Assembly (NCBI GenBank): GCA_005765155.1
Contig: VCCP01000005.1
Location: forward strand, 620,001-684,000
Reading direction: 5' to 3'
Source: Zelopaecilomyces penicillatus
Taxonomy: Eukaryota; Ascomycota; Sordariomycetes; Hypocreales; Pseudodiploosporaceae
Length of the DNA: 64,000 nt
Positions 47,794 to 59,075 of this stretch are shown here, piece by piece; within the stretch, counting starts at the first letter, position 1, and the number at the start of each line of letters is the position of its first letter. The position numbers and the translations under genes were made by a program. The notes below the pieces were generated by a model that worked only from the letters and a program-made list of their open reading frames with translations, was not told the DNA's origin and searched no databases.

Positions 47794-48742
47794 TTAATCG
47801 GCTTGAAAATTAAGGTTGCGCCAAGAAGTATATTAGTTAGGGGGAAAACTAACTAAAAGTTGCTAACAATCGGTCGCTCCATAGAGGGAGGGGTACAGAA
47901 TGACGTTGCAAGCCTTAGATTTTCCGTAGTGGGCCATTTCCATATATAGAACAGGCACGTAACCGCCTGGAGACGTCTGCCTATCTACCTACCTAAAGTA
48001 ATAGCGTGCCAGCAAGCCTGGAGTTGTAGCGAGGTGAGAGAATGTTCACTGTTTGCCGCTGGAAATTTCACGCAGTTTCTGCATCATTGGCTGGGCGGCA
48101 GCCGGTCACATGTGATGACTCACGTGTTTTGATGAGCCACGACGAGGAACCTGTAAATAGCTACTTTGGAATTACCAACAACGAAAATCATCAACTTGGC
48201 GATTGCGGCAGCTAATATCGAACGGGTTAGTGTCAAGTCTTTGGCACCCGACGCCATGTCCAACGGCTTGCATTCAAATAATTACCATCCTTTAGGTGTA
48301 TAATTTCTCCAACTGTGTCGATGCCTCGTGTCGATAGCTCAGAGTCTCATGAATTCCTCTTCTCCAAGAAAACCCAGTGCTCACCTCCTCGCCTCTCACC
48401 TTGTCGGAGCCGCCTCCCGCATTGAATGGACTGTGTACTGTGTAACATACATGGCGCCAATAGTTTCCCCGGCACGCCCGTACTCGCATATGTCTTATTA
48501 CTCTACAGCTCCGACCCAACAACATATGCAACTGATGGATCTTGACCCCACTTTGTGAGCCTGATTATTGTTATGGCTGGGAGCGGGGGTAAAGCATATG
48601 GGGTTGGACTTATTGAGTGTTCTTCCGAGTGGACTGCAGCGTCGATTACTTGTTGAAAACATAATCAGGATCGAATAGTCGATGGGAGACATTCAGGCAC
48701 AACTCCCTGGCTGCTGGAGCCAAGCTTTGCTAACCAGTCACC
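47794..48742. other. Divergent intergenic region
   Basis: 949 bp between divergent genes; no gene seen. A CACGTG lies at 48121-48126 beside a CACATGTG-like sequence. Confidence 0.55.
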
Positions 48743-51201
48743 ATGTCGGGAACGGATATTCTATCGACGCTAAATGTTCTCATTAATTTGGGGTTAGAGA
48801 TCAAGACCCGACTCGACTCGCTCGACCAAGCCGCCGAAGATCTTCTGCTGCTAACCAACACTCTTAAGCTATTGTTGAAGGTGTTTGAGAAGTCTGTGAA
48901 TGAGGACCTCATTCAGACTCATCTGGCCGAGTTTGTCAATATCCTGGATGTCTTGCAAAGCATTGCAAATTCGTGCACGAAATGCGCAAAAGCCCTAGAC
49001 ATCGACCTTGCGGGAATGTCAACTGTGACTAAGAATACAGCGACACGTGGCAAGAGATTTGTTAGGAGGATATGGGCTTTCAACAAGATTCCGGAGCTCC
49101 TTGCTGAAATTCAACGCAAGGCAGTACAGCTTGAGAGAGTGTACGGCGCCATTAACAATGTGTTTATCGACGACATAAGGACGCAGATCCTGATAAGCGG
49201 CAAGGAAATTGTTCAGTCTACCCCCGCTATGAATAGAACAACCATCCAGGAGAATCTGTTCAATCTGAACCTTAGCACGGAGCTGGCTAGCATTGATCAA
49301 ATGATGAGAAGCCTCATGGAAGAATGTAAACACCTACAACAACGACTTCAAGATGCTACTCTGATTCCCAATTCTTCGGTTGTTCAATATTATCAAGCGC
49401 AGAACCCAGAAGGGGCATCATTTTGGAAGGATCGCTTCCAAAAAGACGAACTTAGCGCCTCAACTCTCCGTTATGAGGTAATGAAGTTCAGATCATCCCC
49501 TCTTTTGTTGTATTCCCAGTATCGCCGCATTTATACTAACACATCTCTTTCGTAATAGACGTTCTACGTTTCTTGGGCACGCTTTATACATGAGATAGAA
49601 ACGTCTTTTGTTCTCAAAAAGATACCGACTGGGTTTTGTGAATCCGGGGACACTGACCTCATTCACGAGCAAGAATCTCGCTATCGCATCGATCAAAGCG
49701 GCACGCGTCGTCTTCCATCTATCCGGCCCCTCTGGCTTCCGGCTCTACGTTCTGCTCTCGATCCACTGTACAAAGGCTACGTCAAGCCTCAAGACTTTTT
49801 TAGTCTTCTTTACGACTCATCCCTGTCTGACACACTTCGATTATTGACATTGGAAAACGCGGGCTACGGAATATTTGTGGAATGTGAAAGGGCACCCGGG
49901 GATCTTTCCTTTCCAGCGGCAATAGAGTCCCCTTCTGACCACGTCGGCTGGACCTCTGCCCAGATTGTGGCTGTGCCAACACCAGTTGAACTTGGAATCG
50001 TCAGCGAACGAGAGGTCATGGAATCAAGCAGCGACGCTCTCTTTGCTTACTTCAATAATAGTGCTCCAGATGTTTATGTCTACGTACGTTACCTCCAAAC
50101 CGGTCAAATTGAGAGAAAGAGTCTCTCATCCCAAGTACGTCCGATCGGTGGCATTTGTATCGGCGCGGCATTGTCAATTCAACATGAACTGGAATCAAAT
50201 GATTATGCTTGGAGCAGTGACCTTCACATCACCGAGTTCAAGGCATGCTACGGGGGACAGTACACCATTACTGCAGGTGTGGGATCGAGTGCTATCGCAT
50301 TCTCCACGAGGCCTCTGCGGAACTCCTTCGACAAGATGTTACGTGACGACGAATGCGCCTCAAACTCTATGCTACCAGAGTTAAATATCACACTTCTGGG
50401 GCCATCAAAAATATTCACCAGTCCGCCGAAACTTGGTGAAAAGATTCAGGTATGTGAAATTTTTGCTAGAGCACTGTTAAGTATGTGTATGGGGATATAA
50501 TTCTCATTTTGTGATTCGGCTAGATTGAGTATGATGGGTTTTGGTACGATTCGAAAGTCAGCGCTGTGGATGGCGATGAAATAGAGTACATCGAATGGGA
50601 CGCGAAGCAAGTTCCGACCAATATTGCAGAAGCTCAGGGCGACTGTAAAGAGGATGAAAGCGACAGTGATGGCTTTTTCTTTCCTGAAGCGCAATTAACC
50701 CAGCTCGGAAAGGGCACACGGCGACTGTGGCGACCGTGGCGAAGAGATATCAAACGCTACGATGTTCGACCTTATCGCTGCTTCCACATTGGCGACTCTA
50801 TTGAAGCACCTGTCATGTACCCGGATTTCCGGTTCCATTACCATATGACTGACAACTCACAACTTTACCTTCCTGCTCGAATCATCGACGTCCAAGGCGA
50901 TCAATACGTGATCGAATTTAGCCCAGCGCTTTCAGTTCATGGGTGGTGGCCAGGGAGGATTCCAAAAGGTGAACTTATAGAGTTAGTGCCAGGATCAGGT
51001 GTCAAGATAGAAAACCCATTCGACTTTAATCGCGTAACGATAGACATGGATCGGGTGCGTCCATTCTCGGCAGGGCCACGACCGGCTCTGGGTGTTCAGT
51101 CAATCAAGCCATTCGGATGGAGTTCGTTTCAGGGCGTTCGTTTAAGCCATCTCGAGGACTATATGGAGCGAAACCTGTGGAGCAAGGGCTGTGATAAATA
51201 G
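48743..51201 (+). CDS. Helical STAND-type N-terminus fused to Tudor-like modules
   Basis: Three exons, 48743-49477, 49559-50449 and 50524-51201, with introns of 81 and 74 bp, all phase 0, giving 767 residues. I do not recognise a named family. Residues 1-245 are helical: 'STLNVLINLGLEIKTRLDSL', 'LLLLTNTLKLLLKVFE' and 'QMMRSLMEECKHLQQRLQDA' resemble the N-terminal helical domains of fungal STAND/ankyrin proteins (HeLo-like). A 'FWKDRFQKDEL...WARFIHEIE' stretch and 'LDPLYKGYVKPQDFFSLLYD' follow, the latter EF-hand-like. The third exon holds two short beta-rich modules, 'IEYDGFWYDSKVSAVDGDEI' (~543) and 'IGDSIEAP...LPARIIDVQGDQYVIEF' (~631-675), then 'HGWWPGR', reminiscent of Tudor/agenet folds. 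An acidic linker separates them. No nucleotide-binding motif is seen. Domain names are tentative. Confidence 0.75.
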
Positions 51202-51254
51202 TGAATAAGTGGATAAAGGGGGCATGTTCCAATGCTTGCTGTCTGCGACGATCG

Positions 51255-51986
51255 AACAGGCTTAGACTCATGCATAGCCAGTGTCAGAGCATCGAGGAGA
51301 TTATTCTCTGTTGAAAGCTGCGCGCCGAACTTGATAAAAGTGTTGAGCACACGCTCGTTTTCCACAACCCAGCCAATACCACCCACGGGTCCCAAATCAA
51401 TGACAGATGCAGCAAGGCCGCTGTGGTGTTTCTGTACTGCACAAATGAACCAAGAAAGGTGTTTGCGGCAGCGTAGTTTGATTGATTAACTTGTCCAAAA
51501 ATGCCACTGATGGAAGAGAATAGAAAAAAAAAGTCCAGTTCCGACGAAAAGCAGTGCGTTGTGCAAATGCCAAGTGCTTTTGTACCTTTGGTGCCACAAC
51601 GTCTGACCAGTCGTTGAAGCTCATGCCTTCGAGAGCCCATCCTATAAAGTTTTTCAAGATTAGCATGTGTTTCTTACATGTTCACCACCAAAGTCATAAA
51701 CATAGTCGCTTACCTTCAAGACCATAGCCAGGTTGTCCACGATCAAATCTCGGAAAACTTGAGCTTGAGACATTAATTATGTATCTTAACCAAACATTAT
51801 CTATCTACATGGGGTTGTATGGTGTACTAATAAGCGATGAATATTACAATCTCCATGAAGTGAAGAGACCATCCGTTGTTCAATCACGCTGAAACCTGAG
51901 ACAGACAACACGCTAACCCAGGCAAAGTCCCCGAGGACTACTAAGAAACGTACTAGAACGTACATAATTAGTTGTACTTGGTCCAC
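51255..51986 (-). pseudogene. Polyketide synthase ketoreductase-domain relic
   Basis: On the minus strand, pieces of a reducing PKS KR domain lie in correct order but in changing frames. 51986-51830 resembles the NADPH-binding start, with key glycines replaced ('YVLVRFLVVLGDFAWVSVLS') and a trailing 'IEQRMVSSLHGDCNI'. 51770-51720 has 'LIVDNLAMVL'. 51650-51560 has 'GMSFNDWSDVVAPKVQ'. 51550-51440 has 'FLFSSISGIFGQVNQSNYAA', the catalytic YAAAN block. 51395-51255 has 'GWVVENERVLNTF' and 'NLLDALTLAMHESKP', the post-KR linker. At least two frameshifts and stops break it, and no ACP follows. It ends ~55 bp from the neighbouring gene's stop. The gene is certainly dead. Confidence 0.75.
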
Positions 51987-52132
51987 TTTCCAGAGAGAAA
52001 AAAAGGAAGTTATTTACATTTCCATCCTTGTAGCAAAACGAACCTGCTTAAGCGCGAGAAATATGGAGGACTGCCGCGCCTGAAAGCTTCCAAGTCGGTT
52101 GGCTTTAGACCTGGCGCCAAATCCTTCGGGAG

Positions 52133-52354
52133 TCAAGCCGAAACAGATCGCCGCCCATATAGGCAAATGGCAAGCATACTGCAGTAATTACTGAGTGGTG
52201 TGATCCCAGATCCATAGAGCGTAGAAACCTTACATGAATCAACCCACGGCCATGTCGTCTTTAGCGTGGTATTTGTGGGCAAGACAACACCCCCTTCAAT
52301 TACAGCAAAGCCCAAATAACTCGTTGAGAGAGATACATTTCCTAAAATCTCCAT
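52133..52354 (-). pseudogene. Possible polyketide synthase ketosynthase-domain relic
   Basis: A minus-strand frame reading 'AVIEGGVVLPTNTTLKTTWP' then 'WVDSCKVSTLYGSG' resembles the late KS region, where a '(G)V(I/L)PP' strand and a 'WP...RR(A/V)S(V/I)NSFGYGG' block occur in sequence. Key residues are lost. Its position upstream of the KR relic on the same strand fits KS-to-KR order with AT, DH and ER deleted. The resemblance is short, so this call is tentative. Confidence 0.4.
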
Positions 52355-52436
52355 TGCTCTCGCCCACTTCTAGTAATACTAACCGGGCCAAAGATGTATT
52401 CGACAAATTGGCATTATACGGGGAAAAGAGATTTTT

Positions 52437-54023
52437 TTAGCACCCCGCTGACAGAGAAGCTTCTATATGATCCCAATCTCTCTTCTCCAAGGACCCTGAA
52501 ATCCAATAATTTCCGTCCGGATCCTTGCCCAGCAGAATGCAGAGCGGTGCAGCCAATTGATACAGGCCATCTGTGGTGTATGTTTGAATGTAGCACCTGG
52601 TTTCTGATGCCCGTCGGCCGAGGCAACAACCGCACCCGCAAAGTCCAATTCATACACCTTCATTCTCTCAATATTAGTCGTCACCAAACTCTGCATGTCG
52701 TATGTCCCAACAACTGAGGGCAACCCGAGGACCGTGCCTGCGGTTACGGCCGCTCGTGCCTCAATCTGGTCCCTTGTGTTTTCCTTGGTCACAGTTTGGC
52801 GAACACGGTAGGCCGTATAGCCAAGTGGCTCGTTGAGTAGCTCGCCCCTGGTTACGACAGTCCGTAGAAAACCAAAAGCATTGGAGAGATAGGTTTCGTC
52901 CGCGGGTAGGAGGTCCTTGGAGAGTTGGCGCCTCCATTCGGAAATGGTTAAAAGGGTTATGGTCTGATTCGGCGGCTCAGTTGTGCGGGAGAAGACCATC
53001 CGGGCCCACCAGGCGGCGAGAATATCACCTTCGCTCAGAAACAGATCCTCCACGTTTTCTAGACTGGCCAAGTCTTTCAATGCTTGCTCATGCCAGGAGG
53101 CTATAGCCGAGTGCGGGACACAGACGATGCGATTAACGCGCGGCTGCATCAGATAATCAGGTAGTCTCCAAAGCATATACTTGAGCTTCTCCCAGTTTGA
53201 CATATTGAGATCCAGCTTCTTGTATTGCTCCTTTGGGTTTTGACCTAGGTTTCATCAGGGGATCCTTCTTCTTCTTGTGCCCTGATAATACCGGAATATC
53301 GGCCTCGGGGTCTCGTAGGAGAGTAGTCCAGCCCTTGACAAGAATCATCAGACCCATTCCATCCGCAAACGTGTGAGGGATAGAGATTGTGCCGATTGTC
53401 GCATCATTGAAAGACACGATATGAAGCGCCACGCCACCTGTGGCAAATTCGAGCCTACGTAGCCCTGGGCAGTTGTTGGGGTGTCCTTGTGACGCATCAA
53501 GGGGTCAAATGCGTCCGAATCCGCGACCACGGAATGTTTCTGTGTGACTTGTGGTATCTGTGATGCAATTGGATGGTCTTTCATGTCCATATCATGCTTC
53601 TCATGTGTGAATTGGATGGCCGGCTCGGACTCGGTGAAGCAACTGGAGAAATGATACTCCAAACGACCGTCCTATTGGCAACTCAGTCCATATTAGTTTT
53701 TTTAAAGGTTTTTATTTTTAATTTTTATTTACAATTACACATTGTTCTTAAATCCATCACACTCAGATGGGAAAAAGCCCTCAAACTTCTTTCCACACAC
53801 TGCTGGTTTCTCTTACCCAACGACGCCTCAGTCTGGCGCCAATCTTCTGCCATCCATCTTTCTCAGCCAAGCTGCACAGACCGCTTCGTAGCTTTTCTGG
53901 ATCGAGCACACACCTTGTCACGAACATGGCACGGCACACCAGGGTTTGCAGCTGCAGGTTGGCATCGTGACGGTTGAGTATCTTTGTCTTTGGCGCAGCG
54001 TCGCTAACTGACTTGTCAGGCAT
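52437..54023 (-). pseudogene. Acyltransferase (BAHD/transferase family) pseudogene
   Basis: The ATG at 54023 opens an exon to 53817, followed by a plausible 145-bp intron (GTAAGA...CAATAG), then 'DGRLEYHFSSCFTESEPAI', a block typical of fungal CoA-dependent acyltransferases of the PF02458 type. Downstream the protein continues in shifted frames: the catalytic 'IPHTFADG' (HxxxDG) lies in one, 'MSNWEKLKYMLWRLPDYL' and 'LSEGDILAAWWARMVF' in a second, and the C-terminal 'GKDPDGNYWISG' in a third. Frameshifts fall near 53480-53510, 53250 and 52580-52600. Order and spacing of blocks are otherwise normal, so the gene was lost recently. It lies upstream of the PKS relics on the same strand, suggesting one former cluster. 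The acyl acceptor is unknown. Confidence 0.78.
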
Positions 54024-54981
54024 GTTGAATATTGACGAGAACCAACGTCCTTGAGCACGGGAAAAGGAGAGATTCAGACAGAGATGCAAAGGGGTTTTTG
54101 TTCATACGGACACAGAAACCACAGATTCGCTTCAGTATTACGTGGCAACAGCAGTATATTTCTATCAACAACTCTTTCGCGTGTCTCATTTACGTCACGC
54201 GGAAATTGCATGTCTTTCCGACTATGAAGGTGATTTGCGGTTGACCAAGACATCTAGCCTGTAAAATTATCTTGTACTGTGAACACGCAACAAGTTCGTC
54301 AGAGTCTTTTTGCTTTTTCTTTTTTCGTACGCCACGCAACCCCCACGAATGATATGCCGGTTGATATTGAGCAACTGCCGAGAACATCAGCCAAGCTATT
54401 ATTACATGTACGTATCGTCTCATTTCACTCTGGTACAATCCTACCATTCACAGCCATTGCAGAGCATTCCAAGCCTGATATCATTACTAAATTACTGGAC
54501 ACTGGGGTAAGATGTTGTCAGAGCAGGCGAAAGGTGAAGTTTGATAATCTGCTCTCCATCATGTAGGTTTGCGTGGTCATTTCTATCTCTCAAGCTTAAA
54601 TGAACGATTGACGTTGGAAGACGATGAAGAAGAAACATGCTTGCTACTTGACATGTTCATAAGCCTCTCGGAATCGGGAAGGCTGTCGGTTTGAGAAGTT
54701 GATATTACATAGAGTGGGAGTTATGTTCAGTAAGACGTACCACCAACTCCTAAACTCAAGGTTTACTAATCCTTACTGTTTCTTTTATGCTTCTCCCCTA
54801 CAGCCTCAACACCGATGAACTCCAGACCGGGCCGTGATCTATTGGTGATCTATATCCAATTACATCCAGTGCTAATGCTAATCAATGACATGCCAAAAAA
54901 AAGCACAATTACCATCCCCAGCCTTCTGTCACTCATCATGACATTGCGTTTCCCCTTCTCTTCTCTGCCTTGTTTCAATTT
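54024..54981. other. Spacer between pseudogene and reductase
   Basis: 958 bp without a supported gene; short open frames on both strands show nothing recognisable. Confidence 0.55.
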
Positions 54982-56387
54982 TCAGTTGATGAATAGCCAT
55001 GTCAAGTAGGTGGGTAGACCGTAGAGCTTGGAAAGTATAAATCCCATTATCTTCACAACAGTGTCCCTGCGACCAATCGCTGATTGAAGCGCCGACAGAT
55101 TCTGGCATTGCCAGAGTGGCCACTTTTCCCTATCGCCTTCATTCATTTTGTCCCAAATGGCCTCTGTCTTGAGGTCCTCAAATGTAAATGAGCAGCCCAG
55201 TAAAACAAAGAGCTTTGCCACCTTGCAGAGATTGTCTGACTTCCAGTTCTCCTTGGTCCAGACAATTCGCGGACGTCCCCACCAGAACCTCCTGATCGGC
55301 ATCGCATCTGTCCACCACTCCTCGGTACGTCGTCGGCGTTTGGTGCTGCTGACAGCATGAACACAGCCGCTCGACCCAAAGGCAACATGGGCGATCAATC
55401 TGTTTACAACCATGTCTACCGGGATCTCATCGACCACGGCTTCTGATGGGTTTGACAGGTATGATGACATCTGCATTCGAACGGGCGGACTAACCGCCAC
55501 CATGGCAATGATTGTAGTAACGGGGCTCGACCCAGGTAACTCGTAAAAGGGATAAGGCTTGGATTCTGCCGGACCGATGCAGGAGGGTCGGAAAATGAGC
55601 AGCTTGTGGCCGAGTTGAGCCTCATCAAACATTTCGAGAAGAAGTCGTTCTGTCAGATGTTTTGCATAGCTGTAAGAGAAAGGGTGTTGAACAAATGTGA
55701 ACTCGGGCGAGGTTCCATATGTCTCCAGGTCGGACAATTCCGTCGACGCGGGTGTATGAATGCTACGGATAGTTCTGACATCCTCTTTTAAAACAGACTC
55801 GGGCCCTTCTATCGCACTCGTGTCGTTGCTTCGAAGGAAGGCGCTGGCAAAAGCGGTAGAAACGTAAACAAATGTTTTCAGATTTGGGCAACCAAGGGCT
55901 ATCCGAGCAAAGACTAGTGACGGGTACACAATTTGCTGTGAGATATTTGCCAGGGACATTTGTAGGTTGATGGAAGACGCGGCATGGACAAATATGGACA
56001 CGTTGTGGTGAATCACGTCCAGTTTGTCCTTGGTGAGGCCGCTGTTGGGAAGAGTAACATCGCCTTCCCAGATTGTTAATTTCCCTGACATCTGAAGCTT
56101 CATGAACATTTCAGAAGGCAAATTGTGGCTCCATATGTTCCAAAGTCGACTGTCCGTTTCAGCCCCAATGGGGATAAATATCAGCACATGCACCCTTTGA
56201 CAATGATGAACAAATGGTAAGCTTCTTACCTTTCCCCCCCTCTTACGATCGCATAGACGTGGGCCACTTGGGTGTCGAGTATTAGTCGCGCCAGGTAGGC
56301 TGTGCCCAGCATTCCGGTTGCACCAGTGCAAAGGACATGTTGGTTATCGTAAAAGTTGGGAATGGTGTCTTGAGAGTGGTCAGCCAT
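54982..56387 (-). CDS. NAD-binding male-sterility-type reductase
   Basis: Two exons on the minus strand, 56387-56230 and 56149-54982, with an 80-bp phase-2 intron (GTAAGA...GGACAG), giving 441 residues. It is an extended short-chain reductase of the NAD_binding_4 (fatty acyl-CoA reductase/thioester reductase) type. Motifs: the Rossmann 'TGATGMLG' (21-28), 'VSIFVHAASSINLQMSL', 'KTFVYVSTAFASAF', and the active-site YSYAK (Tyr212, Lys216) followed by 'LTERLL'; then 'LLIFRPSCIGPA'. The C-terminal region ends in 'FILSKLYGLPTYLTWLF', possibly membrane-associated. Such enzymes reduce acyl thioesters to aldehydes or alcohols. It sits beside a dead PKS and acyltransferase, so it may be the last intact enzyme of that cluster. 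An in-frame ATG at 56411 gives eight more residues; 56387 has the better context. Confidence 0.83.
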
Positions 56388-56502
56388 GATAGCGAATGGT
56401 ATCTCATCCACACTGTTGGGGACTTTCGTGTGATGTCTACTTTTTCATGGCATCTGAACAAGACCAAGGCCTTTCTATTCCGCCACATGAGTAGTAATCA
56501 TG

Positions 56503-56529
56503 TATATATATATATATATATATATATAT
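56503..56529. repeat. TA dinucleotide microsatellite
   Basis: 27 bp of uninterrupted TA repeats just upstream of the reductase gene. Confidence 0.95.
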
Positions 56530-57326
56530 CATTCAGCAACACGATGGCAAACTCAAGGCTACATCCAATTTTCATCGCCGGGCCGAGATGAGACATGACC
56601 TTGGCCGCTGCTTTCGGCACTTTCTTGATCACCAGGATAATTCGGTGGGATGGCACCCTGTCTATCAGGGAGAAAAATTGGGTACAGGTTATTGTACTAC
56701 ACCAAAATAGACAGAGAGTTATTCGCCTGACCAAAGAAGAAAATCGATGGATCGCAAGTCGTGCTCAAAGCGGACAGCTTGTAAGACGTGTGATATGAAA
56801 ATGAGGCAAAATGAGACACGCCCCGACCAAATCGGCAATCCACCCAGCCCGGTGGGTCTGTATCTGCGCACAACTACTGGTACTTCAAGTCAGAGGCATG
56901 ATGATGCCTGTGGTAAGGATCGTGCTCTGCCGCATCGGGAGAGATTGCGGAGCGATCTGTGGAATCTCAGCAGGACAAGGAGGTGACAACAAACCTTTCA
57001 CTTTTGGATCTGGTGGCGCGCCCGGCAACGCCCCGCTCTGGCGCTTCATGAGTTATCTTGTTCCGGGATTTAAGAGTACAACTACTTATGGGTATCATCG
57101 ACAGTAGCTGGAATGACACAGGTATTAATTAAATGACGATCAGTTGGAGGATCGGACTCGGTACTGCCTCCCTGAGCCCCCACTTACTTCTCATGTAATG
57201 ATATGCGTACGTAGATAGGAGAGCCACAACACGGAATAGCGAGAGAGGGACCTTCATCCATCCATTCATCCACTTGCATCATCTTCAATTAAAGCTGCGT
57301 ACATTGTACAGAGCAATTTTTCCCTC

Positions 57327-57348
57327 GGGGGGGGGGGGGGGGGGGGGG
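57327..57348. repeat. poly-G run, 22 bp
   Basis: 22 consecutive G residues in non-coding DNA. Exact length is doubtful in any sequencing method; it could form a G-quadruplex. Confidence 0.9.
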
Positions 57349-59075
57349 CTGATTCTGACACATTTCTGACAGGTTACTGCGTCATATAGACCACATGCGA
57401 AACTAAACTGTAACCAAGTACACTTACTGTCTTATATCTCTCACACATTTCGTATTAATCAACAAATCCTACTACCACCGCCGTCAGTGAGTGTACTATG
57501 TGCGACGATTGGTGTACAGTACTCCTATGATGCCCATGCCATCAAGGTTCAGTAATCGGGCACGGCTAGGTTGTCTTACCTGGAAAGCTGATGAACTTGA
57601 ACTGGAAGTGGCCTTGTCCAATCAATGACCGGTACGAACTGTTGACCGAAACAAAAGGAAGAGTCTCTACAAACCTGGACGAAACATGTCACGTTGTCTC
57701 TGGTAGATCAGCGCTTGAAAATATGGAAAATTATTATATAAAAGTGCACCAGAGGCAAGCCCCCACACATCGATCGATTCAGACATGAACTTCTTGTTCT
57801 CTCCTTTCGGGGTTTCCTTTATCGCCACTAAACCAGATTTATGTAAAACAATGTACTACGTAACTAAGTTAATCACGTACTAAGCTAATCACGTAACAGA
57901 CCCATCCTTTTCTTTTTTTTCTAGAGATCCAGTACCTATACCATTTGAACCCCCGTTATTTACTAGCTTTATGTGCGAGTCCCGTGGCCCCAACCTGCTT
58001 CAGTTCGTTAGCATGGTTCAAGATGTGATTTGAACGAAAAGAGGGCAGTGATTGACAAAACGTCCCCTTCATGTATATGTAAGCTAATCAAATATTACTA
58101 CGTATATGGGGAGTTTTGTAAACCAGTAATAATACGGAAAGATTCATCGGCATGCGTAGTATTCATCACATAGCCGGATGCGTGCGATTGACTTTGTCAG
58201 ACATTTTGGTCACGTCCCCCACTAGGAGACGGGGATTTCGGCAAGCGTTTGTTTCATCGGTACTTTGAGGTGAAGAATTAGTTATCCAGCAAAACCTTGC
58301 CGGTAATTAGTTGTAAAAAGGAAGATGGGGGAACAAAAAGAAAGAAAAGAAAAGAAAAGGGTCAGTCGATCTAGATCTGTCAGATATCGTGGATGTATCT
58401 TGTAATTACTGCCTCATGTAAGTGAGTAGACCCCTAGTTTTAGTACGAAACGAACCCGCTTTAGGTTCCTTCAGTAAGCACTACGGAATACCATACATAG
58501 CCTTCCGTGATTAGCGCCGGATCAGGCCGCAATCTTTTTGAGATGACTTTGTTCTAGGTACTCGGCCAGGTTCCAGCACAGATAACATGCAAGCATAACC
58601 TCCATCCAAATACGGATACATACAATACAGCCCCTGTCTAATACACGGATGTTGGCTTTGCCATCAAGATCTATTATGGAGTCTCCATCCCAAACTGAAC
58701 CCTTTGTCGCTATCGGCCCCGCTTCTGGGCCATTCGAGTAGCATCCAAGACCAGATCCTGTCGTTTATCCCACAGTCTCATCTCTTCTCTCTTGTCTTCT
58801 TCCTTTTCGGTGCGTGAATTTCAGTCAGCCTGTTTACCAACATTCAAATTGGAAATGTCTCCATCATTCAACAGCACATGACTCAGAGTTGACGTTGTAG
58901 AAATTGACTGCAAACTTATACCCTCATAGAAGTGATGACTAAGGTACTTGGCATCGACAGACCTCCCGCAAGGCTGCAATATTCGTGTCGGAGCAAATAT
59001 AACATCATCACATTAAGCACTTAGTTATACAGCGAGTGATAGATAGATAACCTCTGCTACACCACATCCGGCATC

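Larger units (their letters stand above)
56388..59075. other. 2.7 kb AT-rich intergenic region
   Basis: No intact gene. It contains a TA microsatellite, a 22-bp G run, and a short plus-strand frame from 56747 with a degenerate Cys-rich start that may be a zinc-cluster relic (see findings). Confidence 0.55.
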
